Of a stretch of DNA of 24,006 bases, positions 9,528-17,518 are shown piece after piece. How positions within the stretch are numbered: position 1 is the stretch's first letter; every line of letters starts with the position of its first letter. Source of the DNA: Basidiobolus meristosporus CBS 931.73 (lineage: Eukaryota; Basidiobolomycota; Basidiobolomycetes; Basidiobolales; Basidiobolaceae); the NCBI GenBank assembly GCA_002104905.1, contig MCFE01000959.1, positions 1 through 24,006 on the forward strand. The letters are read 5' to 3'. The notes under the pieces are model-generated. The model had not been told where the DNA came from. It saw only the letters and a list, made by a program, of their open reading frames with translations, and ran no database searches. The position numbers and the translations under genes are program-made.

Positions 9528-10655
9528 TTAAGTTGATGAGTGCAATGCTGCAGCTTGGCCGCGCTGAATCGCTCCGACTGAACCAACTGAACCGGCCTGT
9601 AGTGCTACGCGCTGACGCGTTCTTTTACTTGCCAAGGGCTCCGGTGGTTGAGTCACTTCATGTTGGTCATCATCAGTCAGTTCACCAGAAGTAACTTGCT
9701 GATGGTCAGGCAAAACGGCACGCGCAGGCGCGCCTTGACGCATTGAGATGGCCCTTGGCTGAGTTCAATGTGATGCCGCATGTTGACGCGACTCGGTCCG
9801 CTCCAATGGACTTGTGTCTAAATGAGCAGTTTGGCGAGTTCTTGTAGTTTTGCTCTGAAGCGCGCACGTTGACCCAACGCGCGTTGACTCAATGCGCGTT
9901 GACTCGACGCGGGGCGTTCTGTTAAAGGGTGTTGGTGTAGTCTGGACTGACGTGCGCCGGCGCGCTGTGGTTGCAAGAGATGGTAGGGAATCCAGCAAGG
10001 CATGCTGGCGCGATCTGGACAATGTTGCTTGCAGTCTGTATTCTTCCTCCTGAAGCTCACCATCTGATTCCTCAAGGTATTCACTTACCCTCTGTCTGAT
10101 ACTTTGGAGCTGTTGCCTGGATGAGTCCTGTGTATATTGCTCTCGGAAGCCACTTAGCTCTACTAATATATCACGTAGTACATCAGTCATTTGAGGCAAA
10201 AACTCATTCAAAATCTCTTTGGTTCCCAAAGTTGTGGCACAAACGGACGCGTCCGGCCCGTACTGTGCAAATTGCGCGCGAAATTGTTCCCGCGCGGCTT
10301 CCTTGTCAAATCCCCTCACTCCCAGCTCATTCTTGATTTCAATACTTGTCTTGTTATATATCTTTTTACATACATTGGCTGGCATCTTGATGTAGAACTC
10401 ATGCCACAGCTTTCTACTCAAATTCTTCCATCTTTGTCGACTCTCTGAGGTATCTAGTTCTGCTAGATTAATCAGTAGTGCCCAAATATCTGTATGAAGG
10501 CTCATCATAGACACTTGGGCCATACTAAAATCATTTGGCGAGAACTTGAACGGATCCAACATTGACTTCTCCGGTCCGGACCGCGCTAGTGAGCTGGGGG
10601 ATGGGTTTTGTCTGGGTTGTACTAAAGATGAGTTGAGGCTTGGTATGGGGACCAT
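9528..10655 (-). pseudogene. Second protein of element H, one in-frame stop
   Basis: A minus-strand frame of 375 codons, interrupted only by a TGA at 9765-9767 after codon 296. The frame is the same on both sides, so it was probably one protein. The N-terminus is proline/serine-rich. A tryptophan-containing helical region follows (TDIWALLINLAELDTSESRQ, then RQRWKNLSRKLWHEFY), then a helical, coiled-coil-like stretch (about residues 130-215), then a basic and repetitive C-terminus with ESTR repeats and a closing KRTRQR. PIF/Harbinger elements usually encode a Myb/SANT-like DNA-binding partner of the transposase. By position this is the candidate, but I cannot see a convincing Myb fold, so that role is inference. 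It is transcribed away from the transposase gene and shares a 359-bp intergenic region with it. Codons are CpG-rich compared with the copia genes. Confidence 0.7.
9862..9906. repeat. 15-bp tandem repeat inside the second gene of H
   Basis: Three units of 15 bp based on (a/g)CGCGCGTTGACTC(a/g), at 9862-9876, 9877-9891 and 9892-9906, with a decaying fourth unit. On the minus strand they encode the ESTRI/ESTRV repeats. The length is a multiple of three, so copies can be gained or lost without shifting the frame. Confidence 0.75.
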
Positions 10656-11014
10656 AGCAACAGATTTGGATACTTATACAGCAGTATATTGGCATCAACC
10701 TGGTCTTATATGAAATATATATGAAAACTTAAGTGATTGTTGAATTTTCCATATATTATGCATGATGCATCTTGGATTGCGTTGACACGGATCAGATCAC
10801 ATCAATCGCAGATTTCCTAGTTGATTATAGACCTATGATTAAAGCATCAATAAAAGTACCAAGGCATTGTTTGCGGATGATTTTTGCGACATAATGATGG
10901 GATACATGGCAATTGATGGAGATTTAACCATAATGTGTTAAAAATCAGATAAATAACGCAGATCGCGCTGAATCAATTCAAACCGCCTCCATACGATCAT
11001 CCATCAATTTTAAT
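10656..11014. promoter_or_regulatory. Divergent intergenic region of element H
   Basis: 359 bp between the start codons of the two transposon genes, which point away from each other, so promoters for both should lie here. AT-rich blocks such as gaaatatatatgaaaac (about 10710) and a doubled ATGCAT near 10758-10770 are visible. No specific box can be assigned with confidence. Confidence 0.4.
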
Positions 11015-11899
11015 ATGACTTACTCATCTGAATGGTCTTTTCTCATCAATCCCATCACTACCACTGGATTTCCTTTTGACACACTGGAGGAGATCTATTC
11101 CAAGTACTGTGGACCATCAACCCCAATCTACTCAAGGAGATCCCTTGTTAAGCTTCTCTGCTATTACAAGAACTATTGCCCTACAAGGTTTCATCTCACC
11201 ATCCATGGCAACAAAAGTCCTAGAAGCTTTCATTCCCAGCTGACAGCAATGGACAACCACCTTGCAGAGGGTATGAATGACTTAGAGCAAGCTTGGAATA
11301 CTAGGTTCAGAAGCTCCAATAGACTTCCATATCCCAGAGTGTTCAGCAACAGGTTCCATATCAGGAGTATTTTGGATACCTTCCCAGTGAGGATTAACAG
11401 ACCTTCTAGAGGGCAGAGGCACTTTTATTCCGGCAAGTACAAGGCACACTGTGTGAAGTTTCAAGCACTGTCTGACATTGAGGGTAACATCATCTGGTTT
11501 GGTGGGCCATTTGCTGGAAGTAGGCATGACAAAGCACTCTGGGTAGAGAATCATCCTGAATTCAGTAGAGGGGAGAAATGTATGGCAGACTTGGCCTATA
11601 TAGGAGAGGATTGTCAGAGATTAGGATGTATTACAGCTTATAGGAAGCCAAGGAATGGTGTGCCTAGCAGGAAGCAGAAGCTCTACAATGAGATATTTAA
11701 TCATTTCAGAGTGAGGGCAGAGCACACATTTGGATAACTGAAGAGATTCAGCATATTGGCAGGTAAATACAGAGGAAAGTCATATATAGGTGAAAACAGC
11801 AGAATAGGTAAAATAGTTAAGATACTTATTAATGCACAGTATGTTCATACAAGAAGACATCTACTGAGAGAAATGTGTCTGGAGCATTATGAAGAGTAA
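11015..11899 (+). pseudogene. Harbinger-type DDE transposase, one in-frame stop
   Basis: 240 codons to a TAA at 11735-11737, then 53 more codons in the same frame to 11899. The catalytic core resembles the DDE_Tnp_4 (PIF/Harbinger) family: D121 in ILDTFPVRI, the HYSGK-like segment FYSGKYKAH (138-145), the GSRHDKALW segment (168-176), D192 in MADLAYIG, and E236 in RVRAEHTFG. So the DDE triad is complete upstream of the stop. The family normally continues as FGxLKRF..., and after the stop LKRFSILAGKYRG follows, so TAA replaces one codon, most likely CAA by a C-to-T change. A product ending at the stop would lack about 53 C-terminal residues. It would act in the nucleus, cutting at the element's terminal repeats. 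The ATG at 11015 is chosen as the first in frame; an upstream intron is not excluded. Confidence 0.88.
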
Positions 11900-11993
11900 A
11901 TAAAGCAAGGAAAGCACTATTCTGAGCAACATAAGTAAGATTGAGTAAAATTTCCAGTAACTGTATCATACCACTGGCATCATGGTAGAAATT

Positions 11994-12066
11994 ATAGTGC
12001 CAGATAGTGCCGTAGGGTGCCAGATCGATCCGGCACTATAAACCGGCTGGCACTATGTGGCACTAT
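11994..12066. repeat. Subterminal octamer array at the right end of H
   Basis: Five perfect copies of one octamer within 73 bp: ATAGTGCC at 11994 and 12004, and its complement GGCACTAT at 12032, 12049 and 12059. A partial copy GGGTGCC sits near 12015. The array lies directly inside the right terminal repeat (which contains GTGCCA). The two left copies face the three right copies, so the array can fold as a hairpin. A transposase-binding function is inferred from position. Confidence 0.8.
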
Positions 12067-12082
12067 CCAATGGAACAAGTCT
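12058..12082 (-). repeat. Right terminal inverted repeat of element H
   Basis: Ends ATGGAACAAGTCT, the exact complement of the left end. It is followed by the ATT duplication at 12083-12085 and then the resumed RNase H codons. Confidence 0.85.
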
Positions 12083-12302
12083 ATTAGCTAGAAATCCTAC
12101 TAATCATGCCAGAACACAGCACATTGATATACAGCATCACTTTGTGAGGGAAGCTGTAGAAAATAACTTAGTGGAGCTGGTTTACTGCCCAACTGACAAA
12201 ATGGCGGCAGACATATTGACAAAACCACTAGCTAGGCCACAGTTTGAGATCCTTAAAGAGAAATTGGGATTAAGAAATTATTTAGTTGAGGGGGAGTGTT
12301 GA
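12083..12302 (+). pseudogene. Element A RNase H, 3' part
   Basis: Resumes the RNase H coding sequence after transposon H: LARNPTNHARTQHIDIQHHF, then VREAVENNLVELVYCPTDKM and AADILTKPLARPQFEILKEK, ending with VEGEC and a TGA at 12300-12302. This is the standard copia C-terminus, with the xHIDIxxHFVRE and DxLTKPL motifs. The stop lies within the first bases of the 3' LTR, and the polypurine tract is part of the last codons, which is common in copia elements. The open frame upstream of 12083 is transposon sequence. Confidence 0.9.
12288..12296 (+). promoter_or_regulatory. Polypurine tract of element A
   Basis: GAGGGGGAG immediately before the 3' LTR start TGTTG. This is the plus-strand priming site of an LTR retrotransposon, and the position touching the LTR is as expected. 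Confidence 0.9.
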
Positions 12303-12665
12303 AATATTGGACTATTTGGTATCATTCAGCAGCTAAAAATTTACTTAACAATTCTACGCTAGTCTTAGTCACTGTAGGACTCATTTACTGCCTTAACTTT
12401 GCCACTTTCTCCAGATATATGATCTTATGATTATTCCCCTATAGTCAGGATCAAATTAGCACTATTACCAAACATTATGTACTAACCCTGAAACTGTTAC
12501 AGAATGCTCCTGAATATTGAGAAACCCTCCCTACTTAGTGTTGCAGCTGTATTACTTCTACAAAGGTATAAATACTGAGCTTCTTTATGAATAAACAACA
12601 GTTCAACTATTATCACTATTTCTTGATAAGTTCCTTATATCCAAATCACTTCTTAAATTGCAACA
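12297..12665 (+). repeat. 3' LTR of element A
   Basis: 369 bp, TGTTG...CAACA, about 99% identical to the 5' LTR. A TATAAATA box is at 12567-12574 and AATAAA at 12590-12595. The flank after it (gcaat) does not repeat the base pairs before the 5' LTR; it is pol sequence of element B. Confidence 0.95.
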
Positions 12666-12926
12666 GCAATACCATCAGCTCCATAGGATTTATTGTGCTG
12701 GCTGATAGCTCTCACTGAATATGAAATATTTGGACATGTTCTGATCATGATGTACATTAGACTACCAGCCATAGACTGATAGGTTGGTTGTGGCTTTCTA
12801 ATGACATCATGCTTGCTTGATTTGGTTGAGTTTTGACCAAGTCAAGGTTGATCACCATTAGGTTGGCTGCCAGTTTATAGTCCTCCATTTGGTACTTCTT
12901 TAGTATATCTTGAGTATTTATGGACT
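12666..12926 (-). pseudogene. Element B reverse transcriptase C-terminal region
   Basis: Aligns base by base with 20670-20925 of element C, for example the segment gatttggttgagttttgacc and the stretch around attagactacc. In C this codes for the block with VKTQPNQESLVPSES and FPYQSMVSSLMY. In B the frame is lost. The left edge is cut by the LTR of element A. Confidence 0.8.
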
Positions 12927-13275
12927 TGTTGTAAGAGTCTTAGGGATATTAGAAGTGATTGGGAGAGGAAGTGGATAATGTAGGTTTCACTTAATGATTT
13001 TTTTCACGAGACAGTAGTAGTTATACTTTTACATGGTCTTGTCATAACAAACACATAGAATAGGTTTAGAAAGATTCCAAGAATATGTGTGCAAACTTTG
13101 GGGCTGTTAGAACAACATTGAGCATTTTCATCCTCAGAGTATCTGATATTCTGGTGAAAATATGCCTAGTAAATCCCAACAAGGATTTTGACCAGTTTTC
13201 TCTAGGATTTGAAGGTAATGATCTAAGTGACTAAGTTAGATAAATATTTAGGTAGAACTCCAAGCTTTTATAGCA
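12927..13275 (-). repeat. Solo LTR 1 in element B, with target duplication
   Basis: 349 bp, same length as the LTR of element C at 19749-20097 and clearly related throughout. It begins TGTTG and ends TAGCA (CAACA mutated). It is flanked by GGACT on both sides (12922-12926 and 13276-13280), a perfect 5-bp target duplication. Element C has the matching empty site near 20921. There is no internal element sequence, so this is a solo LTR left by LTR-LTR recombination. Confidence 0.9.
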
Positions 13276-14065
13276 GGACTTGCTTTGGATGAAAGTGTGG
13301 ATTCTTCTGTCTATGGAGAACTTTATACTTATGTAGTAACTGAGTTCTCCCTGATTGGACATCTTGAACTCCTTAGATAAGATGCATTTAGTCACTTCTG
13401 GTGCATTTGAATGATTAGTGGCTATGATAACATTACCCACACATAGAGCTAATAGAGCTGGATTTGCTCCATCTGACTTAGAGTAGATACTATAGTCAGC
13501 AGTACACATTTGGAGACTCAAAGATTCCAAATAAGAATCTATCTTGCAATTTCAGGCTCTTGGTGATAGTTTAAGTCCATACTAAGATTTTTAAGCTTGC
13601 AAGCCACATGGGAGGGCATCTAGAGCAGCAAACCCATCAGGGTTATCCATATGCATGTCCTTATCAAGTTCTCCATACAAAATGCAGTTTTACATCCATA
13701 TGATGTATAAATACATATATTTGACTGCAACTGCCCCTATTAATTTGATGGAATTGAGCTAGGCAACTTATGCAAAGGTCTCAGTGTAGTCAAGTCTTTT
13801 TGTCTGAGAGTATCCTCTGGCCACAAGTCTTGCTTTGTATCTGTGGATTGTAACATCTGTATTGTATTTTTTGTTGACAACCCATCTGCATCCAATTGAT
13901 TTTGGTCAACTGAAAACTTGACTAAGTCCCAAGTTTGATTTTCCATCAGGGCCTAATACTCAACAGTCATTGCAAACCTCAAAAACATTGCTCAAGGGCT
14001 ATTTAGGGTTTTATTCGCAGTCTGTGATGTATCAATTTTGACTGAATAGGCACAGACCAAGTTTG
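13276..14065 (-). pseudogene. Element B reverse transcriptase, decayed
   Basis: Minus-strand reverse transcriptase. The region around 13420-13470 corresponds to the YVDD box but reads ALCVGNVIIAT, so the catalytic motif is destroyed. Further right are the LKxPYGLKQ-like region (about 13590), the QPDGF site (acccatcagg near 13631), the [11 protein letters not shown]-like region (about 13665-13700), and MENQTWDLVKFSVDQNQ at 13890-13946, the start of the domain. Several frame changes and stops are present. Confidence 0.85.
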
Positions 14066-14414
14066 TATTGTAAGGGTGTTGGAGATATTGGAAGCAATTG
14101 GGAGGACAAGGTGATTATTTGGTTTTTGCATGATGATTTATTGTATGTAAAAGTAATATTCATACTTTTACATGTTCCTGGTACCCCAAACATGTAGAAT
14201 AAGCTTAGGAAGGTCCCAAAAACACGTGTTCAAAGTTTGGGGCTGTTTGGACAACTTTACAAATTTTCATGTCAGGGATACCTGATATTTTGGTGCAAGA
14301 AATTCCACTAAATTTCACCAAGGAGCTTGGTCAGTGTTTGCTAGAGCTTTTAGATAACAGTTGAAGCAACTAAGATAGGTGAATATTTAGGTGGAATTAC
14401 TAATTTTTACTACA
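14066..14414 (-). repeat. Solo LTR 2 in element B, with target duplication
   Basis: Again exactly 349 bp and homologous to the LTR of C. It begins TATTG (TGTTG mutated) and ends CTACA. Flanks are GTTTG at 14061-14065 and GTTTG at 14415-14419, a perfect 5-bp duplication. Element C retains the uninterrupted site at 21709-21713 (caagtttgtatcctcatt). It keeps a perfect 11-bp inverted repeat around the TATA-like region. Confidence 0.9.
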
Positions 14415-15560
14415 GTTTGTGCCCTCATTAATATAGTAACTTGGGCTATTTCTGGTCTGTTTAGATCCCATGGCTTTTGATACTGGAATGATCACATCTT
14501 GGATATTCCTGTGCACTGATTCCAGCTGAAACATGGTTGTAGAGTCCTCTGGAATGACAAGGATCTCATTGTCTTGCACTGATTCAACTCTGCCCATTGG
14601 TTGACTTGAGCTCAGATTTTGTCATCATCACATGTCATTTTTGTGAACGTTTTGAGTTTTCATCAAGCTACACATCCCAGAGCTTGATCAGCTTCTTTGC
14701 TTTGGTATTGCATAGTCTATATACTTTATTTGCATTGCAGTAGCCCAAAAGTATGAATTTCACACATTTTAGCTTAAGCTTTGAATAATTTCCAGGTAAT
14801 TTCTTAGCATACAATATGCACCCAAATATTCTTAGATGTTCAGCACTAGGTTTGTATTTATACCATGCTTCAAATGGAGTAGAATCATGAAGTATTCTGT
14901 TAAAACTCCTATTTTTAAGGTATACAGTTTTAGCAACTGATTCTACCCAAAGTTACAGGGTACTTTTTAATCAAGGATGATCTACTTTGCAAAATCAGTT
15001 GTTGATCTGTTTGCTCATTCCACTACTCCATTTTGCTGTGGGGAGTTTGGTAAAGTAGTCTTTTGCTTGATCCTATGAGTTTTTGAAAGTGGATGAAGAG
15101 TTTTGCAATATATACTCCAACATTTTCAGAGTGTATTTTCTTAATATTTTCACCAGTTTCTTGCTCCACCATGGCTTCAAGCTCCCTGTGCCTAGATTAA
15201 GCCTGTTTCTTTCTCCCCATGAAGTAGGCTCACTTATATCTTGAATAATCATCAATAGAAGTGACTAAATGCCTTGTCCTGCACAAGGATAAACTTTGCA
15301 TAGGTCCACTTGGATCTGAGTTTATTTGATCTACTTTTTCTTAGTTGTGATTAATCCAGAGATCTCAAATGGTTGTCTAGCTAGCTTCCCATATATGCAG
15401 ACTTTGCAGTGCTCCAAATTAGCTTGGGGATCAACTTTGAGTCCAGAAATAAGCTGAACTTTGATTGTTATTTGCAAATAAACAACATCAATATGTCCAA
15501 GTATTTTGTGCCAATGCATTTGTATAGCTTTGTTTAATTTACTTGTATTTGCTTCTAGAT
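14415..15560 (-). pseudogene. Element B integrase and linker, decayed
   Basis: From right to left: GAG-pre-integrase with MHWHKILGHIDVVYLQ and LEHCKVCIYGKLARQPF (15331-15519), which carry the integrase zinc-binding His and Cys residues. Next are the core with PQQNGVVE followed by a TGA (about 15010-15040), the C-terminal region with GYCNANKVYRLCN (about 14700-14750), and the variable linker (14400-14600). Frames change several times. The TGA after PQQNGVVE lies where arginine or a similar residue is usual. Confidence 0.85.
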
Positions 15561-15900
15561 ATGCTGGAATATAGGTTAGCTTGTTCAGATACTAATCCAT
15601 GATACTCAAAGCAATATGGGCACCATTTTGATCTGTGATCCTGCATCCAGAATTGTTTAAGCCAAAACTGAGTCCTTTGTCAATGTCCTTACCTACAGGT
15701 AGGAGGTTCTTGGCTTTTTCTGGTGCGTAGAGTACTTCTTTGCAAATAAGCATTTGACTTCCTTCTCTGATTTTAAGGTTTACTTGGATAGTTCCTTCTC
15801 CCACTGCATCAACTATTCTGATGTCACCCATCAAAACCTTCTTGTTTGGAATTTCCTGATATTGGGTTAAAGGATCCTATTGATGTGTAAAGTGTTGAGA
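15561..15900 (-). pseudogene. Element B protease, decayed
   Basis: Minus-strand frame 15592-15834 contains VLYAPEKAKNLLPVGK, the copia signature after the protease active site. The active-site region itself, at about 15880-15895, retains SGASQHFTH in one frame, but a base is missing in the aspartate codon, so the catalytic DSGA is lost. Confidence 0.8.
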
Positions 15901-16589
15901 TGCACCAGATTGGCATACCATATGTAAGAATCCTTGCTTGTGGTCATATTTAGCGCAGATATGAATAGTCTATTTTCAGGCTTTTTCTGCTGACCATCTC
16001 TTTTTTTGAGACAACAGTCTGATGTGTGTACTTTCCTTTTGCAGTAGCTGCAAAACAGGTTAGTATTGGCTTCAAAAGGCCTTAGGTACCTTATTTGCTG
16101 GTTATCATTGCTTACTCAAGCTTATTCTTCTTCTTTCTTGTTGGTGCTTGATTTTTTTAATTCTTCATCCAGGAGCATTCTATATTTGTAATATAAGGTC
16201 AAGTATTTAGTTCTGGACTCCAGGGCTGTTACAAGGCCCTGAGACTTGTCTTTTATGCTATTCAGGATGGTAACCATCACGTCCTCATCAGTAGTTGGTA
16301 TGCCCACAAATTCAGTTGCACGCACCCGCAGGGTAATTCTGTTAATCAGATTTTTTGTTTTTTCTCATGGCTGCTTCTTTGCAGTAACAAATATTTGTCA
16401 AAGATACATTTTCTTAGCAGCTGAGAATGATTGGTAGGTGTCTTCAAATGTCCTCCAGGCATTCTTTGCTGTTTTTGCTCTATAGCATTCAATTAGCAAT
16501 TTGTCTTTAACATTAAGGGAAATGCAGTAAAAGGCACTTTGTTCCTTCATCTGATACTTTAAGGCTTCCCCTATATTATGTGATTTCAC
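15901..16589 (-). pseudogene. Element B gag with zinc knuckle
   Basis: Minus strand. EALKYQMKEQSAFYCISLNV and KNAWRTFEDTYQSFSAAKKM (16398-16589) match element C gag. VGIPTTDEDVMVTILNSIKD and LVTALESRTKYLTL (16150-16310) match the second half. A CCHC knuckle CSYCKRKVHTSDC lies at about 16011-16052, with all four metal ligands kept. Frame shifts between the two halves. The normal gag N-terminus is missing and the sequence passes into LTR DNA at about 16575. Confidence 0.85.
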
Positions 16590-16804
16590 CTTGTGACATA
16601 TTGAATGTAAAAATAGTATTTATACTTTTACACAATCTTGGCATAATAAGCATGTAGAATAGGTTTAGGAAGGTCCCAAGATTGTGTATGTAAAGTTTGG
16701 AGCTGTTAGGACAACTCTGAGAATTTTCATGTTCTGGGTACCTGATATTTGGTGCAAATATTTTAAGTAACTCCTAACAAGGAATTTGGTCAGTACTCTA
16801 AGAC
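16573..16804 (-). repeat. 5' LTR remnant of element B
   Basis: About 230 bp homologous to positions 50-285 of the 349-bp LTR. Sequence such as atttatacttttac and gagaattttcatgttct matches 19840-19960. Both LTR ends are missing: a deletion joins it to gag on the left, and a plus-strand pol fragment begins on the right. Confidence 0.8.
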
Positions 16805-17140
16805 AGTCCAAGTATATTTATGATGCACCAAGGAATTTCTAAATAGAAGACTGTAAATTGGTAGCTACCCCAATGGAGACAAACCTTAACTTGGGCAAAA
16901 CTCAACCAAATCAAGAGAGCTTGGTGTCATCTGAAAGCTCAAAGTTGCTTTCCTTACCTATGACTGACAGTCTGATGTATCCTATGCTTGGACCATGTCC
17001 AAGTATCTTATATCAGTGGGAGTTGTCAGCCAGCACAATTGGTACTATGGATCTGATTGTATTGCAGTATTTAAGTGTATCTTTAGATACCTAAAAAGTG
17101 TTGAAATTATTAAGTTGTCACCTAAGTATTGATGCTGACT
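16805..17140 (+). pseudogene. Plus-strand copia pol fragment of the B/C family
   Basis: Reads on the plus strand as the end of reverse transcriptase: METNLNLGKTQPNQESLVSS (16870-16929), then SLMYPMLG, WELSAST and GSDCIAVFKCIFRYL. It matches the complement of 20640-20950 in element C. It is joined directly to the minus-strand LTR remnant of element B, so two family members are fused in inverted orientation. It ends where the GC-rich island starts. Confidence 0.8.
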
Positions 17141-17185
17141 TAGTCCAATAGATCTTATTCTCTGATTAGCATTCTGTTCTGACCA

Positions 17186-17510
17186 GAGGGGGCGGCCCTT
17201 TCACCCCCCCCTGGCCCCCCGACCCGTAGGCCCCCCCCTTCGAGACCCCCATGGGGGCGAAAAAGGGGCCACTATGGGGGCCTACGGGAGGGGGCGGGAG
17301 GGGGGCCTACGGGCAGGGTGGGGTGGGTGGGGGGGGCAATAGGGGGGGGGCGGGGGATAGAGGCCCCAACCTCGCCTCTATCAGTGACTGACAACCACAG
17401 AATCTCAGTCTCCCATCGAGTCAACTAGGGAAGGGGGGCGGGATCTATTTAGGAATGCCCCGACTATTTTCCGGAGCCCTAATACGACCAACCCCCCGGG
17501 GGAGAGCCAT
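17186..17510. other. GC-rich island with inverted repeats and G-quadruplex motifs
   Basis: An abrupt change from AT-rich copia DNA to G/C homopolymer-rich DNA. CCCGTAGGCCCCC at 17223-17235 has two perfect inverted partners GGGGGCCTACGGG at 17276-17288 and 17301-17313. CCCCCATGGGGG at 17246-17257 is a palindrome. Runs at about 17286-17305 and 17316-17336 have four or more closely spaced G-tracts, so they fit G-quadruplex patterns. The right third (17383-17510) is less repetitive and CpG-containing. No gene is visible. It may be a piece of a GC-rich satellite or a small foldback element. The identity is unknown. Confidence 0.7.
17356..17382. repeat. Perfect 9-bp stem-loop in the GC island
   Basis: GATAGAGGC at 17356-17364 and GCCTCTATC at 17374-17382, separated by nine bases. 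It could be a hairpin. No U-tract follows and there is no adjacent gene, so a terminator role is not supported. Confidence 0.6.
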
Positions 17511-17518
17511 CAACCCAT

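Larger units (their letters stand above)
8656..12082 (+). mobile_element. Element H: PIF/Harbinger-type DNA transposon in RNase H of A
   Basis: 3427 bp. The ends are inverted repeats: AGACTTGTTCCAT on the left and its exact complement on the right, extending imperfectly to about 25 bp (21 matches). It is flanked by a 3-bp duplication and splits the RNase H codons of element A cleanly: the protein reads up to QSCISL before it and resumes with ARNPTNHAR after it. Inside are a DDE transposase (11015-11899, plus) and a divergent second gene (9528-10655, minus), the two-gene layout known for PIF/Harbinger. Subterminal DNA carries repeated GGCACTAT-type octamers. CpG is frequent, unlike the surrounding copia sequence. 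Each gene has one in-frame stop, so the copy is probably inactive but recent. Confidence 0.88.
4548..12665 (+). mobile_element. Copia element A, nearly full length, interrupted by a DNA transposon
   Basis: This is a Ty1/copia LTR retrotransposon: LTRs at 4548-4915 and 12297-12665, primer-binding site, gag, protease, integrase, reverse transcriptase, RNase H, polypurine tract, all in the order diagnostic of copia (integrase before reverse transcriptase). The two LTRs differ by three substitutions and one single-base indel, so insertion is recent relative to the other elements. The total is about 4.7 kb without the 3.4-kb transposon H that sits in RNase H. Frameshifts in pol, a nonsense codon and altered catalytic residues make it non-autonomous. 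The 5-bp flanks (tataa on the left, gcaat on the right) do not match, so no target duplication is visible. Confidence 0.93.
12666..16804 (-). mobile_element. Copia element B, minus strand, truncated and decayed
   Basis: Read on the minus strand from right to left, the order is LTR remnant, gag, zinc knuckle, protease, integrase, linker, reverse transcriptase and the connection to RNase H: a copia element of the same family as element C. RNase H and the 3' LTR are missing because the copy stops at the right LTR of element A. Two solo LTRs of its own family interrupt it. Frameshifts, stops and lost catalytic residues are found in every domain. Confidence 0.88.

Noticed and set aside
9446-9694. 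82-codon plus-strand open frame
   Set aside because: It overlaps the C-terminal end of the minus-strand transposon gene, which has better coding character and a consistent frame.
9862-9906. Short spaced repeats resembling a CRISPR array
   Set aside because: The units are contiguous 15-mers without spacers and are in frame within a coding region of a eukaryotic transposon.
11990-12070. A separate small inverted-repeat element (MITE) at the repeated GGCACTAT sequences
   Set aside because: No own target duplication; the array lies directly inside the right end of element H and is best explained as its subterminal repeats.
8653-12086. TTA as the target duplication of element H, the more usual PIF/Harbinger sequence
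   Set aside because: TTA is repeated on both sides, but choosing it leaves unequal terminal repeats. ATT gives perfect ends, though the ambiguity remains.
17186-17510. Telomere repeat or ribosomal DNA
   Set aside because: No regular short telomeric unit and no recognisable rRNA sequence; the G-tracts are irregular.
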